Made by a program: the position numbers and the translations under genes. A DNA stretch of 9,530 nt, from NCBI GenBank assembly GCA_009776905.1, contig WRMX01000074.1:5362-14891 (forward strand), in the 5' to 3' direction. This DNA comes from Oscillospiraceae bacterium (lineage in GTDB: Bacteria; Bacillota; Clostridia; Oscillospirales; Oscillospiraceae). Positions 1 to 6,354 of this stretch are shown here, in pieces. Position 1 is the stretch's first letter, and every line of letters begins with the position of its first letter. The notes beneath the pieces are model-generated. The model saw nothing but the letters and a program-made list of their open reading frames with translations, was not told where the DNA came from and made no database searches.

Positions 1-222
1 GTCCCATATTCAAAGGTCGAGCTCGGGAATGTGTCCGGACGAGGATCTCCCGGGACGATAGCCTTCCTGGATGTGGGGCTCGCTGCCGGGTTTATGAGAG
101 GATTGGCCGCACTGGAGCCTGAGAAATATGGAGAGCATGCGGATGTTCTGACGGAGAGATCGCAAGCCCGGGCAAAGAAAACTAAGGATGTAATAACCGG
201 AAAAAGGAGGACTGTGCAATGA
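1..222 (+). CDS. ylxQ: L7Ae/L30e-family (YlxQ-like) RNA-binding protein, C-terminal part (5' end outside window)
   Basis: Frame 1 is open from the first base to the TGA at 220-222 and gives the last 73 residues of a protein that begins upstream. The segment PYSKVELGNVSGRGSPGTIA followed by FLDVGLAAGF resembles the C-terminal half of small L7Ae/L30e-fold proteins, where an 'ELG...G+' turn is followed by a hydrophobic strand and the 'D.G.A' helix. The last 20 or so residues are Lys/Arg-rich. Members of this family bind kink-turn-type RNA, and in Bacillota a YlxQ gene normally sits between ylxR and infB. That position matches: the stop overlaps the infB start by 4 bp (ATGA), so translation of the two is probably coupled. 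An internal ATG occurs at 106-108, but nothing suggests a start inside the fragment. The family call rests on a short fragment plus synteny, so it is likely but not certain. Confidence 0.7.
   Translation, partial: VPYSKVELGNVSGRGSPGTIAFLDVGLAAGFMRGLAALEPEKYGEHADVLTERSQARAKKTKDVITGKRRTVQ
205..210 (+). promoter_or_regulatory. Ribosome binding site of infB
   Basis: A perfect AGGAGG lies 8 nt before the ATG at 219, inside the 3' end of the upstream ylxQ-like gene. The spacing favours the ATG at 219 over the in-frame ATG at 228. Confidence 0.85.
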
Positions 223-2582
223 GTACTATGTTTAAATACAGGGTTCACGAGGTTGCAAAAGATTTCAAGCTCCCGACAAAGACTATCACTGAAATCCTTA
301 CAAAATACGCAACCACGCCCAAGAACCATATGCAGGTCCTTACATTGGACGAGCTCGATGTCATATTTGAATTTCTGACGGTGAATAATCAGATTGAGAA
401 CATCGAAGAGATATATGCCGTCGAATCGCCTCCCGCAGGGTTGCCGAAGAAAGAGGAGAAGCAGGAGGAACAGCAAGCAGCCGCGTCTGCAGCGGAGGGA
501 GCGGAAATTTCGCCAACCGAGCAGCAAAAAACCGATTCTCCGCCGCCGGTGCAACAACCGCAGAAGAAAAAACAAGACAAACCTTTTACTCCGCGCCAAG
601 CTCCGCAAAAGCGGGTCGTCGACACATCAGGCGCTACGATCAATATTGCAAAATACGACGAGAGGCTGGATAACCTTGTGCCGGAACGCGCCGAAAACAT
701 GAGGCGCGGTAAAGAGAAAATCCAAAAAAGAGGCGGGCAGCAACGTCAGCCTTCCGTCGCCTCCGGAGCGAAAAGGCGCCAGGAAGAGCGCGACAGGATG
801 CAGAAGTTGCAACTTGAGATTGCGAAAAAGGCGCCATTAAAGGTTATGATCCCGGATGAGATCAGCGTTGGCGAGCTTGCATCGCGCATGAAAAAGACAG
901 GCACGGAAGTCGTCCGTCAATTGATCAAATTGGGCGTTATGGCATCCGTTTCCGATGTTATCGACCATGATACTGCTGCGTTGGTTGCTATCGAGCTAGG
1001 GTGCAAGGTGGAGCGCGAGGTCGTCGTCACGATTGAGGAACGGCTGATCGACGACAGGGACGACAGTGCTGAGGAGCTTGTCGCGCGCGCGCCGGTCGTC
1101 GTTGTGATGGGGCACGTCGACCATGGTAAGACTTCGTTGTTGGACAAGATTCGCCAGGCGAGCGTCGCTGCTCGTGAAGAGGGCGGCATTACGCAGCATA
1201 TTGGTGCATACCAGACGTCGATACATGGCAATCCTATCACATTCCTTGATACTCCGGGGCATGAGGCGTTTACAGCCATGCGCGCGCGCGGAGCAAAGGT
1301 GACTGACATAGCGGTATTGATAATCGCTGCAGACGACGGCATTATGCCGCAGACAGTGGAGTCAATCAACCACGCGAAAGCGGCTTCAACGCCGATTATC
1401 GTCGCAATCAATAAGATTGATGTCGAGGGCGCGAACCTCGAGAAGATAAAGCAGCAGCTCACGGAATATGAGCTTGTTCCGGAAGAATGGGGCGGCGAGA
1501 CGATTGTTTGCCCCATATCGGCCAAGACCGGCGAGGGCATCGACCATCTGCTCGAAATGATAATATTGACGGCGGAGATTGCTGAATTACGCGCTAATCC
1601 GAACCGTCTTGCGCGCGGCACCGTCATAGAAGCACGGCTTGATAAGGGGCGCGGCCCGTTGATGACCGTTCTCATCCAAAACGGAACGCTCAAACAAGGG
1701 GATACGATCATTGCGGGTACGGCTGTCGGCAACGTCCGCATTATGATGACAGAAAAAGGCGAGCGCATCAAAACCGCGGGGCCGTCTGTCCCTGTTGAGA
1801 TATCAGGGATGTCGGAAGTGCCGGACGCAGGAGATTTGTTCAATGTCGTAACTGATGAGCGGATGGCCAGGGAGCTGGCGTCGCAGCGCAAAACGGAGAA
1901 AAAGGATGCCAATGCCACTACTGTCAAAGTTTCGCTCGAGGATTTGTTCATAAAGATTAAACAGGGCGAATTAAAAGATCTTAATATTATCGTCAAAGCT
2001 GATGTACAAGGCAGCGCGGAGGCCATCAAGACATCGCTCGAAAAATTGACTAATGAAGAAGTCCGCGTCAGGGTCATCCATTCGGGCGTCGGCGCTATCA
2101 ACGAGTCAGACGTCATGCTGGCATCGACAAGCGGAGCGATAATAGTCGGTTTTAACGTGCGTCCCGATAACGCAGCTCGCGACAGCGCCATGCGGAGCAA
2201 TGTCGATATGCGTATGTACCGTGTCATTTATGATTGCATTAACGAGATCGAATCTGCTATGAAGGGCATGCTTGCACCAACGTTCCAAGAGGTCATTTAC
2301 GGCCATGCGGAAGTGCGCCAGCTATATAAGGCATCAAGCGTCGGTACGATTTGCGGCTGCTATGTGCAGAGCGGGAAGATGCTGCGTAATAGCTCGGCTC
2401 GCGTCGTCAGAGATGGCATTGTGGTGCATGAAGGCGCAATTGCGTCACTGCGGCGCTTCAAGGACGATGTCAGGGAGGTCGCGAACAATTACGAGTGCGG
2501 AATTGCGTTGGAGAGATTTAATGATGTCAAAGAAGGCGATGTCATTGAGTGTTTCGCAATGGAAGAAATCGCAGTCAGCTGA
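219..2582 (+). CDS. infB: Translation initiation factor IF-2
   Basis: IF-2 is the cytoplasmic GTPase that brings fMet-tRNA to the 30S P site and promotes 50S joining. The 787-residue product shows the full bacterial layout. Residues 5-55 are an IF2_N helical module. Residues 70-205 are a Gln/Glu/Lys/Pro-rich linker. Residues 208-262 are a second IF2_N module. The G domain starts near 293, with P-loop GHVDHGKT at 298-305, switch I GGIT at 322-325, DTPGH at 344-348, NKID at 398-401 and SAK at 434-436. The remainder matches domains II and III and the C-terminal fMet-tRNA-binding domain. Its length is within the usual range for a form with a long N-terminal linker. The ATG at 219 is chosen because of an ideal AGGAGG 8 nt upstream; it overlaps the previous stop. 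A 70-bp gap separates it from rbfA. No missing key residue or frame disruption is seen. Confidence 0.98.
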   Translation: MSTMFKYRVHEVAKDFKLPTKTITEILTKYATTPKNHMQVLTLDELDVIFEFLTVNNQIENIEEIYAVESPPAGLPKKEEKQEEQQAAASAAEGAEISPTEQQKTDSPPPVQQPQKKKQDKPFTPRQAPQKRVVDTSGATINIAKYDERLDNLVPERAENMRRGKEKIQKRGGQQRQPSVASGAKRRQEERDRMQKLQLEIAKKAPLKVMIPDEISVGELASRMKKTGTEVVRQLIKLGVMASVSDVIDHDTAALVAIELGCKVEREVVVTIEERLIDDRDDSAEELVARAPVVVVMGHVDHGKTSLLDKIRQASVAAREEGGITQHIGAYQTSIHGNPITFLDTPGHEAFTAMRARGAKVTDIAVLIIAADDGIMPQTVESINHAKAASTPIIVAINKIDVEGANLEKIKQQLTEYELVPEEWGGETIVCPISAKTGEGIDHLLEMIILTAEIAELRANPNRLARGTVIEARLDKGRGPLMTVLIQNGTLKQGDTIIAGTAVGNVRIMMTEKGERIKTAGPSVPVEISGMSEVPDAGDLFNVVTDERMARELASQRKTEKKDANATTVKVSLEDLFIKIKQGELKDLNIIVKADVQGSAEAIKTSLEKLTNEEVRVRVIHSGVGAINESDVMLASTSGAIIVGFNVRPDNAARDSAMRSNVDMRMYRVIYDCINEIESAMKGMLAPTFQEVIYGHAEVRQLYKASSVGTICGCYVQSGKMLRNSSARVVRDGIVVHEGAIASLRRFKDDVREVANNYECGIALERFNDVKEGDVIECFAMEEIAVS

Positions 2583-2638
2583 TTGATGCCAGGCGGGAAA
2601 AATTGGGGCGGAGCCTTACGGTGATCGGTTTCAAAGGC

Positions 2639-2644
2639 AGGAGG
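2639..2644 (+). promoter_or_regulatory. Ribosome binding site fixing the GTG start of rbfA
   Basis: AGGAGG lies 8 nt before the GTG at 2653. A nearer ATG at 2646 is out of frame with rbfA and too close to the site, so the site supports GTG as the true start. Confidence 0.8.
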
Positions 2645-2652
2645 CATGAGCT

Positions 2653-3210
2653 GTGGCAAATAACCGCATACAGCGTATTAATGAAGATATCCAACGCGTG
2701 ATGGCGACGCTTTTGCGCGAAATAAAGGATCCTCGCATCAATCAGGGGATTATCAGCGTCACTGCTGCGGACACATCGAGCGACCTGCATTATGCGAAGA
2801 TATACTTAAGCGTTTACGGATTGGAATCGGAGAAGGAGTTCAGAAAAGGGTTGAAGTCTGCGACAGGCTTTATGCGCAGGGAGCTCAGCCGCTCGTTGAA
2901 TCTTCGCCATACGCCTGAGCTTGTTTTCGAGATAGATAAATCAATCGAGCGAGGCGCGAGGATCAGTTCGCTTTTGGGAGGCCTCGACATTCCGGACGAT
3001 GCAGACGGCGAAGGGAACGATGAGGGCGGCATTGATGATAGGAGCATCGTGAAAGATAGTGCGAACGATGCCGATGAAGGCGAAGACGACGATGGCGCGA
3101 ACGATGACGGCGACGAAGACGACGAAGATGACGATGAAGACGACGATGGCGCGAACGATGACGGCGACGAAGACGACGAAGACGATGAAGGTGATGGGGA
3201 TGGACGATAA
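2653..3210 (+). CDS. rbfA: Ribosome-binding factor A with a long acidic C-terminal extension
   Basis: RbfA binds the maturing 30S subunit near the 5' end of 16S rRNA and is needed for late 16S processing and cold adaptation. The core, residues 1 to about 112, carries the family pattern: RIQRINEDIQ at the N-terminus, REIKDPRI near 22-29, LHYAKIYLSV around 45-54, and TPELVFEIDKS followed by G..I..LL near 87-108. Family members are usually about 110-130 residues, so this core is complete. Residues 113-185 are an unusual tail made almost only of Asp, Glu, Gly, Asn and Ala, including two near-identical 18-residue blocks (144-161 and 162-179) from a 54-bp DNA duplication. The tail should be disordered and strongly negative. 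Translation starts at GTG (AGGAGG at 8 nt). The 3' end overlaps nrnA by 11 bp. No separate ylxP gene lies between infB and rbfA, unlike in Bacillus. Confidence 0.95.
   Translation: MANNRIQRINEDIQRVMATLLREIKDPRINQGIISVTAADTSSDLHYAKIYLSVYGLESEKEFRKGLKSATGFMRRELSRSLNLRHTPELVFEIDKSIERGARISSLLGGLDIPDDADGEGNDEGGIDDRSIVKDSANDADEGEDDDGANDDGDEDDEDDDEDDDGANDDGDEDDEDDEGDGDGR
3082..3189 (+). repeat. 54-bp tandem duplication coding the acidic tail of RbfA
   Basis: Two adjacent 54-bp units (3082-3135 and 3136-3189) both begin GAAGACGACGATGGCGCGAA and are identical over the first 47 bp; only the last 7 bp differ. Each unit encodes 18 residues, EDDDGANDDGDEDDEDDD in the first copy. Related GCGAACGATG words at 3061 and GAACGATG at 3015 suggest older, decayed expansion steps. 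The unit is a multiple of three, so copy-number change would keep the frame. It lies in rbfA and ends 10 bp before the start of nrnA. Confidence 0.9.
3188..3191 (+). promoter_or_regulatory. Probable ribosome binding site of nrnA
   Basis: AAGG (in GAAGGTG) lies 8 nt before the ATG at 3200, inside the end of the RbfA acidic tail. It is a modest site, but it is the best-spaced one near the family start, and it favours ATG 3200 over ATG 3194 or 3218. Confidence 0.5.
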
Positions 3211-4186
3211 TGCAAAGATGATCGCTGCTTTGACGGTCGCAGAAACCGCTGATTGGCTCAGAGAGCGTGATGATTTTTTGATATTGACCCACCGCCGGCC
3301 GGACGGCGATGCAATAGGTTGCGCAGCTGCGCTGGCAAACGGCTTACGTGAATATGGCAAGACTGCTTATGTGCTGCACAACCCTGATACGACGCCGCGC
3401 TACCTTCAATTCGTTGAGGAATTTATCGCTCCGGACGGATATGACACTGAGAACGTCATTACTGTCGATACAGCATCCACAGAGCTTTTTCATAAGAACA
3501 GCGAAAAATATATCGGGCGAATATCGCTATGTATAGATCATCATCCGTCAAATTCAGGGTATGGGATCTTGACCTGCCTTGATGGCAGTTGCGCAGCATG
3601 CGGAGAGGTCATTTATGATATATTGCTGAAGCTGGCCGGGAATGTGAGCGCGAAAAGCGCCGAAGGGCTGTACATTGCGTTATCGACCGATACGGGTTGT
3701 TTTGCATATGCGAATACGACGGCAAACACATTGCGCGTGGCAGCGGCTCTTGTCGAAGCAGGCGCTCCGCAGCGGGAATTGAACAGACTGCTCTTTAGGA
3801 CAAAGACACGGGGCCGCGTCAAGATCGAAGGGCTGATATATTCTGGGATTGAGTTTCACTTTGATGATGAGGTCGCGATAACGACCGTGACCCGGCAAAT
3901 GATGCGCGAAGCCGGAGCCGATGAGGACGATGTTGATGATATCGCATCGATTCCCGGGTCGATAAAAGGCGTTCGAGCGGGAATAACGCTGCGGGAGTTA
4001 TCTTCGGAGAATGATGTCAAAGTGTCTGTCAGGACGGGGCCATCGGTAAATTCGCATGATATATGCGTCAGATTTGGCGGCGGCGGGCATCCAATGGCAG
4101 CAGGGTTCACGCTTAATGCGCCTGTTGCTGAGGTGAAAGAAAGGCTGTTGAAAGCGCTTATGGATTTCTTTCCCGGAAAGGCATAG
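3200..4186 (+). CDS. nrnA: DHH/DHHA1-family bifunctional oligoribonuclease/pAp phosphatase (NrnA)
   Basis: NrnA-type enzymes degrade 2-5-nt RNAs and dephosphorylate 3'-phosphoadenosine 5'-phosphate with Mn2+ in the cytoplasm. The product is 328 residues from ATG 3200, near the usual 310-325. Motif I is THRRPDGDA at 30-38, which supplies His31, Asp35 and Asp37 as metal ligands. An Asp-bearing VDTAS motif follows near residue 92, and the signature DHH is at 113-115. The C-terminal DHHA1 domain ends with GGGGHPMAAGF starting at 293. The frame stays open upstream to an ATG at 3059, but that stretch is only the out-of-frame reading of the RbfA acidic repeat (a Met/Thr/Lys-rich string) and has no family similarity, so it is excluded. 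The start overlaps rbfA by 11 bp, and the stop directly abuts the truB ATG. A gene of this kind between rbfA and truB is typical of Clostridia. RecJ is excluded by length and the compact DHH-DHHA1 layout. Confidence 0.92.
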   Translation: MDDNAKMIAALTVAETADWLRERDDFLILTHRRPDGDAIGCAAALANGLREYGKTAYVLHNPDTTPRYLQFVEEFIAPDGYDTENVITVDTASTELFHKNSEKYIGRISLCIDHHPSNSGYGILTCLDGSCAACGEVIYDILLKLAGNVSAKSAEGLYIALSTDTGCFAYANTTANTLRVAAALVEAGAPQRELNRLLFRTKTRGRVKIEGLIYSGIEFHFDDEVAITTVTRQMMREAGADEDDVDDIASIPGSIKGVRAGITLRELSSENDVKVSVRTGPSVNSHDICVRFGGGGHPMAAGFTLNAPVAEVKERLLKALMDFFPGKA

Positions 4187-5056
4187 ATGGATGGCGTTAT
4201 CATTATAGATAAACCGGCCGGGTGGACTTCTCACGATGTGGTGGCGAAATTGCGCGGAGCCATGCATGAAAAGCGCATTGGCCACAGTGGGACGCTCGAT
4301 CCGATTGCAACGGGCGTGCTGCCGGTTTTTGCGGGTCGGGCGACGAAAGCAGTTGAATTATTTGGGAATGACGAAAAAGAGTATGTTGCCGGGCTGAGGC
4401 TCGGCGTTGTAACGGATACGCAGGATGCGGCGGGCAATGTGCTGCAGTCCCGTCAGGTATCATTTAATATTGGAGACATTGCTGCGGCAACGGAGCGGTT
4501 TTTGGGAGCGCAGCAGCAGGTTCCGCCGATGTACTCTGCTGTTAAAATCGGCGGCAAGAAGCTATATGAACTGGCGAGGCGCGGGATGGAAGTGTCCAGA
4601 CCCGCAAGAGAAATCGTCATTTCTGAAATTGAAGTGCTGGGCGGCGATGGTGCGGAGTTCCTGCTGCGCGTCGTTTGCTCAAAGGGCACATATATTCGTA
4701 CGCTCTGCAATGATATTGGCGAAATGCTCGGGTGCGGCGGGTCGATGTCGTCGCTCCGCAGGACTCGAGCAGGCGAATTCACGATCGATTTGGCCCACGC
4801 GCTGGATGCTGTTTTAGACGCGGTTGAATCCGGCAGGGCGGGAGATATAATGATTCCCATCGATATGCTGTTTGCCGAATACCCCGAGATTGTGTTATGC
4901 GCTGCAGATGCAGGAAAGTGCAGGAACGGAGCGCAGTGCAGATTAGACGGCGTGGCCGACGGTATATATAGGGTCTATGGACCGGATAATGAGTTCATGC
5001 TACTGGGGGAGACGAAAAACGGTGATATTGCCGCAATTAAGAGGTTTCACCGCTAG
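4187..5056 (+). CDS. truB: tRNA pseudouridine(55) synthase TruB
   Basis: TruB isomerises U55 in the T-loop of elongator tRNAs to pseudouridine. The 289-residue product carries the family motifs in order: IIIDKPAGWTSHDVV at 5-19, the catalytic loop HSGTLDPIATGVLPV at 33-47 with nucleophile Asp38, QVPPMYSAVK at 111-120, CSKGTYIRTL at 164-173, and RRTRAGEF near 191-198. A short C-terminal PUA-like region covers roughly 230-289. The ATG follows the nrnA TAG with no spacer. GGAAAGG at 4175-4181 gives a usable ribosome binding site, and termination-reinitiation is plausible. All key residues are present and length is typical of Bacillota. Its neighbours (rbfA, infB, ribF) form the conserved translation cluster. 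Confidence 0.97.
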   Translation: MDGVIIIDKPAGWTSHDVVAKLRGAMHEKRIGHSGTLDPIATGVLPVFAGRATKAVELFGNDEKEYVAGLRLGVVTDTQDAAGNVLQSRQVSFNIGDIAAATERFLGAQQQVPPMYSAVKIGGKKLYELARRGMEVSRPAREIVISEIEVLGGDGAEFLLRVVCSKGTYIRTLCNDIGEMLGCGGSMSSLRRTRAGEFTIDLAHALDAVLDAVESGRAGDIMIPIDMLFAEYPEIVLCAADAGKCRNGAQCRLDGVADGIYRVYGPDNEFMLLGETKNGDIAAIKRFHR

Positions 5057-5078
5057 TGGCCATTTGGAAGCATAGGTT

Positions 5079-5083
5079 AGGAG
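5079..5083 (+). promoter_or_regulatory. Ribosome binding site fixing the GTG start of ribF
   Basis: AGGAG lies 7 nt before GTG 5091. An in-frame TAG at 5073-5075 rules out any longer N-terminus, so this site and the GTG decide the start. Confidence 0.8.
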
Positions 5084-5090
5084 AGTTTTC

Positions 5091-6008
5091 GTGCAAGATA
5101 AGAAGCGTGTTATTGCGCTCGGATTTTTTGACGGCGTTCATATCGGGCACTCTGCGCTCATGAAACGTACGCTCGAGGTGAGCGTCGGCGAAGGTCTTGT
5201 GCCCTCGGTCATTACATTTGATGCACATCCGCACAATCTTGTCAGCGGTGAAGCGGTGCCGCTTATCAACTCCCCGGAGGACAGAACCGGGCTGATAACC
5301 CGTTTGTTTGGGATTGAGGACATTATTTTTCTCCACTTTGACAAGCAGACGGCACGTATGCCTTGGGATGTGTTCATCGACCATGTCTATGATGAATTTG
5401 GCGCGCGTCATCTCATTGCCGGGCATGATTTTCGTTTTGGCAGCGGTGGCGCCGGGAACAGTTCCCTTCTGGAGCAAAAGTGCGGTGAATATGGCATTGG
5501 ATGCAATATCATCCCGGAGGTGAGGCTCGATGGAGTCACAAGCAGTTCGACGTATATTCGCGGGCTTATTTCCGGCGGAGACATTGAGCGCGCTAATGTT
5601 TTCCTCGGCCACCCGCATGTGCTGACCGATGTCGTGCGCTATGGATACCGTCTGGGGAGGACGCTTGGGACGCCGACCATCAACATGTGTTTTGCCGATG
5701 GCGTGCTGATCCCTGCTTTCGGAGTATATGCGACAATGGTATATTTCGGAGATGGAGAAGAATATATCGGCGTTACAAATATCGGAGTGCGGCCGACGGT
5801 CGATAATGGCGCAGGGCAGATTACTGCGGAGACGCATATCCTAGATTATCAGGGCAATCTTTATGGAAAAAAAGTGAGGGTCGAATTTTATTCACGGTTG
5901 CGGCCGGAGATCAAATTTAACGACATAGATGCGCTCAAAGATCAAATTCACAAAGATTGCGAATCTACATTGCGATTTTTTCGAGCCAGGGGGCTTGAAA
6001 TGCGTTGA
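5091..6008 (+). CDS. ribF: Bifunctional riboflavin kinase / FAD synthetase
   Basis: RibF phosphorylates riboflavin to FMN and adenylylates FMN to FAD. The 305-residue product begins with the nucleotidyltransferase domain: FFDGVHIGH at 12-20, TFDAHPH at 42-48, GHDFRFGSGGAGN at 111-123, and SSSTYIRGLI at 151-160. The flavokinase domain follows: LGTPTIN at 192-198 with the PTxN nucleotide/metal motif, GVYAT near 211, GVTNIGVRPT at 227-236, and ETHILDY with likely catalytic Glu248. The start is GTG, preceded by AGGAG. The N-terminus is shorter by roughly 15 residues than in Bacillus RibC, but an upstream in-frame stop excludes an extension. It is the last gene of the operon here, 34 bp after truB. 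In many relatives rpsO follows, but here a tRNA does. The GTG start, modest spacing and lack of an upstream FMN-riboswitch-like structure suggest simple operon control. Confidence 0.97.
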   Translation: MQDKKRVIALGFFDGVHIGHSALMKRTLEVSVGEGLVPSVITFDAHPHNLVSGEAVPLINSPEDRTGLITRLFGIEDIIFLHFDKQTARMPWDVFIDHVYDEFGARHLIAGHDFRFGSGGAGNSSLLEQKCGEYGIGCNIIPEVRLDGVTSSSTYIRGLISGGDIERANVFLGHPHVLTDVVRYGYRLGRTLGTPTINMCFADGVLIPAFGVYATMVYFGDGEEYIGVTNIGVRPTVDNGAGQITAETHILDYQGNLYGKKVRVEFYSRLRPEIKFNDIDALKDQIHKDCESTLRFFRARGLEMR

Positions 6009-6023
6009 AGCATGTGGTAAGAT
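5995..6023 (+). promoter_or_regulatory. Probable sigma-70-type promoter of tRNA-Pro
   Basis: TTGAAA (5995-6000) and TAAGAT (6018-6023) are separated by exactly 17 nt. A TGG directly before the -10 box matches an extended -10 element. The predicted start would fall near 6030, about 9 nt before the tRNA. The elements overlap the last codons of ribF. This is judged by pattern only; the tRNA could also be co-transcribed with the operon. Confidence 0.55.
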
Positions 6024-6038
6024 ACTGGTTGGCAATAT

Positions 6039-6115
6039 CCGGGTGTGGCGCAGTTGGCTAGCGTGCTTGACTGGGGGTCAAGAGGCCGGGAGTTCAAGTC
6101 TCCCCACTCGGACCA
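6039..6115 (+). tRNA. tRNA-Pro (anticodon GGG), CCA encoded
   Basis: The 77-nt gene folds as a complete cloverleaf. The acceptor stem is 6039-6045 with 6105-6111, seven pairs including one G-U. The D stem is 6048-6051 with 6061-6064. The anticodon stem is 6066-6070 with 6078-6082, with loop CTGGGGG placing anticodon GGG at 6073-6075. The variable loop is 6083-6087. The T stem is 6088-6092 with 6100-6104, with loop TTCAAGT. Discriminator A6112 is followed by genomic CCA at 6113-6115. The tRNA reads CCC and CCU proline codons. It stands 30 nt after ribF on the same strand and is followed at once by a strong hairpin. No intron, mismatch or sign of decay is seen. Confidence 0.97.
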
Positions 6116-6116
6116 T

Positions 6117-6169
6117 GCAAACATCAAGCCCATGCAGATGTAGTTTTCTGCATGGGCTTGATGTCTTGC
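6117..6169 (+). terminator. Strong hairpin downstream of tRNA-Pro, probable terminator without a U-tract
   Basis: Arms 6121-6137 and 6148-6164 are perfect 17-bp reverse complements (ATCAAGCCCATGCAG against CTGCATGGGCTTGAT) around a 10-nt loop. After a single-base bulge, four more pairs (6117-6120 with 6166-6169) extend the stem. It starts one base after the CCA end. The position suits a terminator or a 3'-processing boundary for the tRNA transcript. No T-run follows, so it is not a canonical intrinsic terminator. On the opposite strand it could also act at the end of the convergent kinase transcript, some 190 bp further on. Confidence 0.55.
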
Positions 6170-6195
6170 TACTGTACACGCCCTTGCGCTCGGCA

Positions 6196-6296
6196 GACGT
6201 TTTTTTTGCTTCATTTGTGCTCAAACGAGGCATCCTTGCCTCGGTTTCGCACCGCTCCGCTTCCTTGCTGCGCTAAATGAAGCAAAAATAAACGTC
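6196..6296. repeat. 101-bp palindromic element with about 21-bp imperfect inverted ends (MITE-like or structured intergenic repeat)
   Basis: The outer arms are 6196-6216 (GACG, eight T, then GCTTCATTT) and 6275-6296 (AAATGAAGC, an A-rich run, then AACGTC). They are reverse complements apart from one inserted base. Directly inside, 6217-6232 and 6237-6252 pair at 13 of 16 positions, ending in CGAGGCA/TGCCTCG around a TCCT loop. The remaining 22 nt (6253-6274) form a one-sided insert that partly repeats the loop flank: TCCTTGC occurs at both 6233 and 6262. The whole could fold as one long stem. No open reading frame, no transposase and no clear target duplication are seen. It lies between the tRNA and the end of the convergent kinase gene, so a two-way transcription-end role is also possible. 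Confidence 0.6.
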
Positions 6297-6354
6297 CACC
6301 TCACCGGGCGTGAATTGGTACAAAGTTTTTCATAGGTTCTTCCATGTGTGTAAA

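Noticed and set aside
917..2227. 436-codon - strand open frame inside infB
   Set aside because: It lies wholly antisense to the highly conserved IF-2 GTPase region and has no recognisable domain. It is a composition effect.
2586..2624. Twelve-codon ORF (ATG to TGA) in the infB-rbfA gap, considered as a leader peptide or ylxP remnant
   Set aside because: It has no ribosome binding site and no similarity to YlxP that I can see, and a frame this short is expected by chance.
3059..3199. 47-residue N-terminal extension of NrnA, Met/Thr/Lys-rich
   Set aside because: It is the shifted-frame reading of the RbfA acidic repeat. The NrnA family begins near the ATG at 3200, which has a spaced AAGG. Openness of the frame follows from the GAC/GAT repeat having no stop in that frame.
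2814..3360. Long - strand open frames rich in Ser/Pro, Val/Ile or Arg/His across the rbfA tail
   Set aside because: They are antisense shadows of the GAY/GAR repeat, which lacks stop codons in several frames. None shows a domain or a ribosome binding site.
5037..5837. 266-codon - strand open frame over ribF
   Set aside because: It is antisense to a complete ribF with all motifs intact, and its translation has no recognisable family pattern.
5929..6276. 115-codon + strand open frame spanning the ribF end, tRNA-Pro and the hairpin
   Set aside because: It crosses a complete tRNA gene and inverted repeats and has no protein-like pattern.
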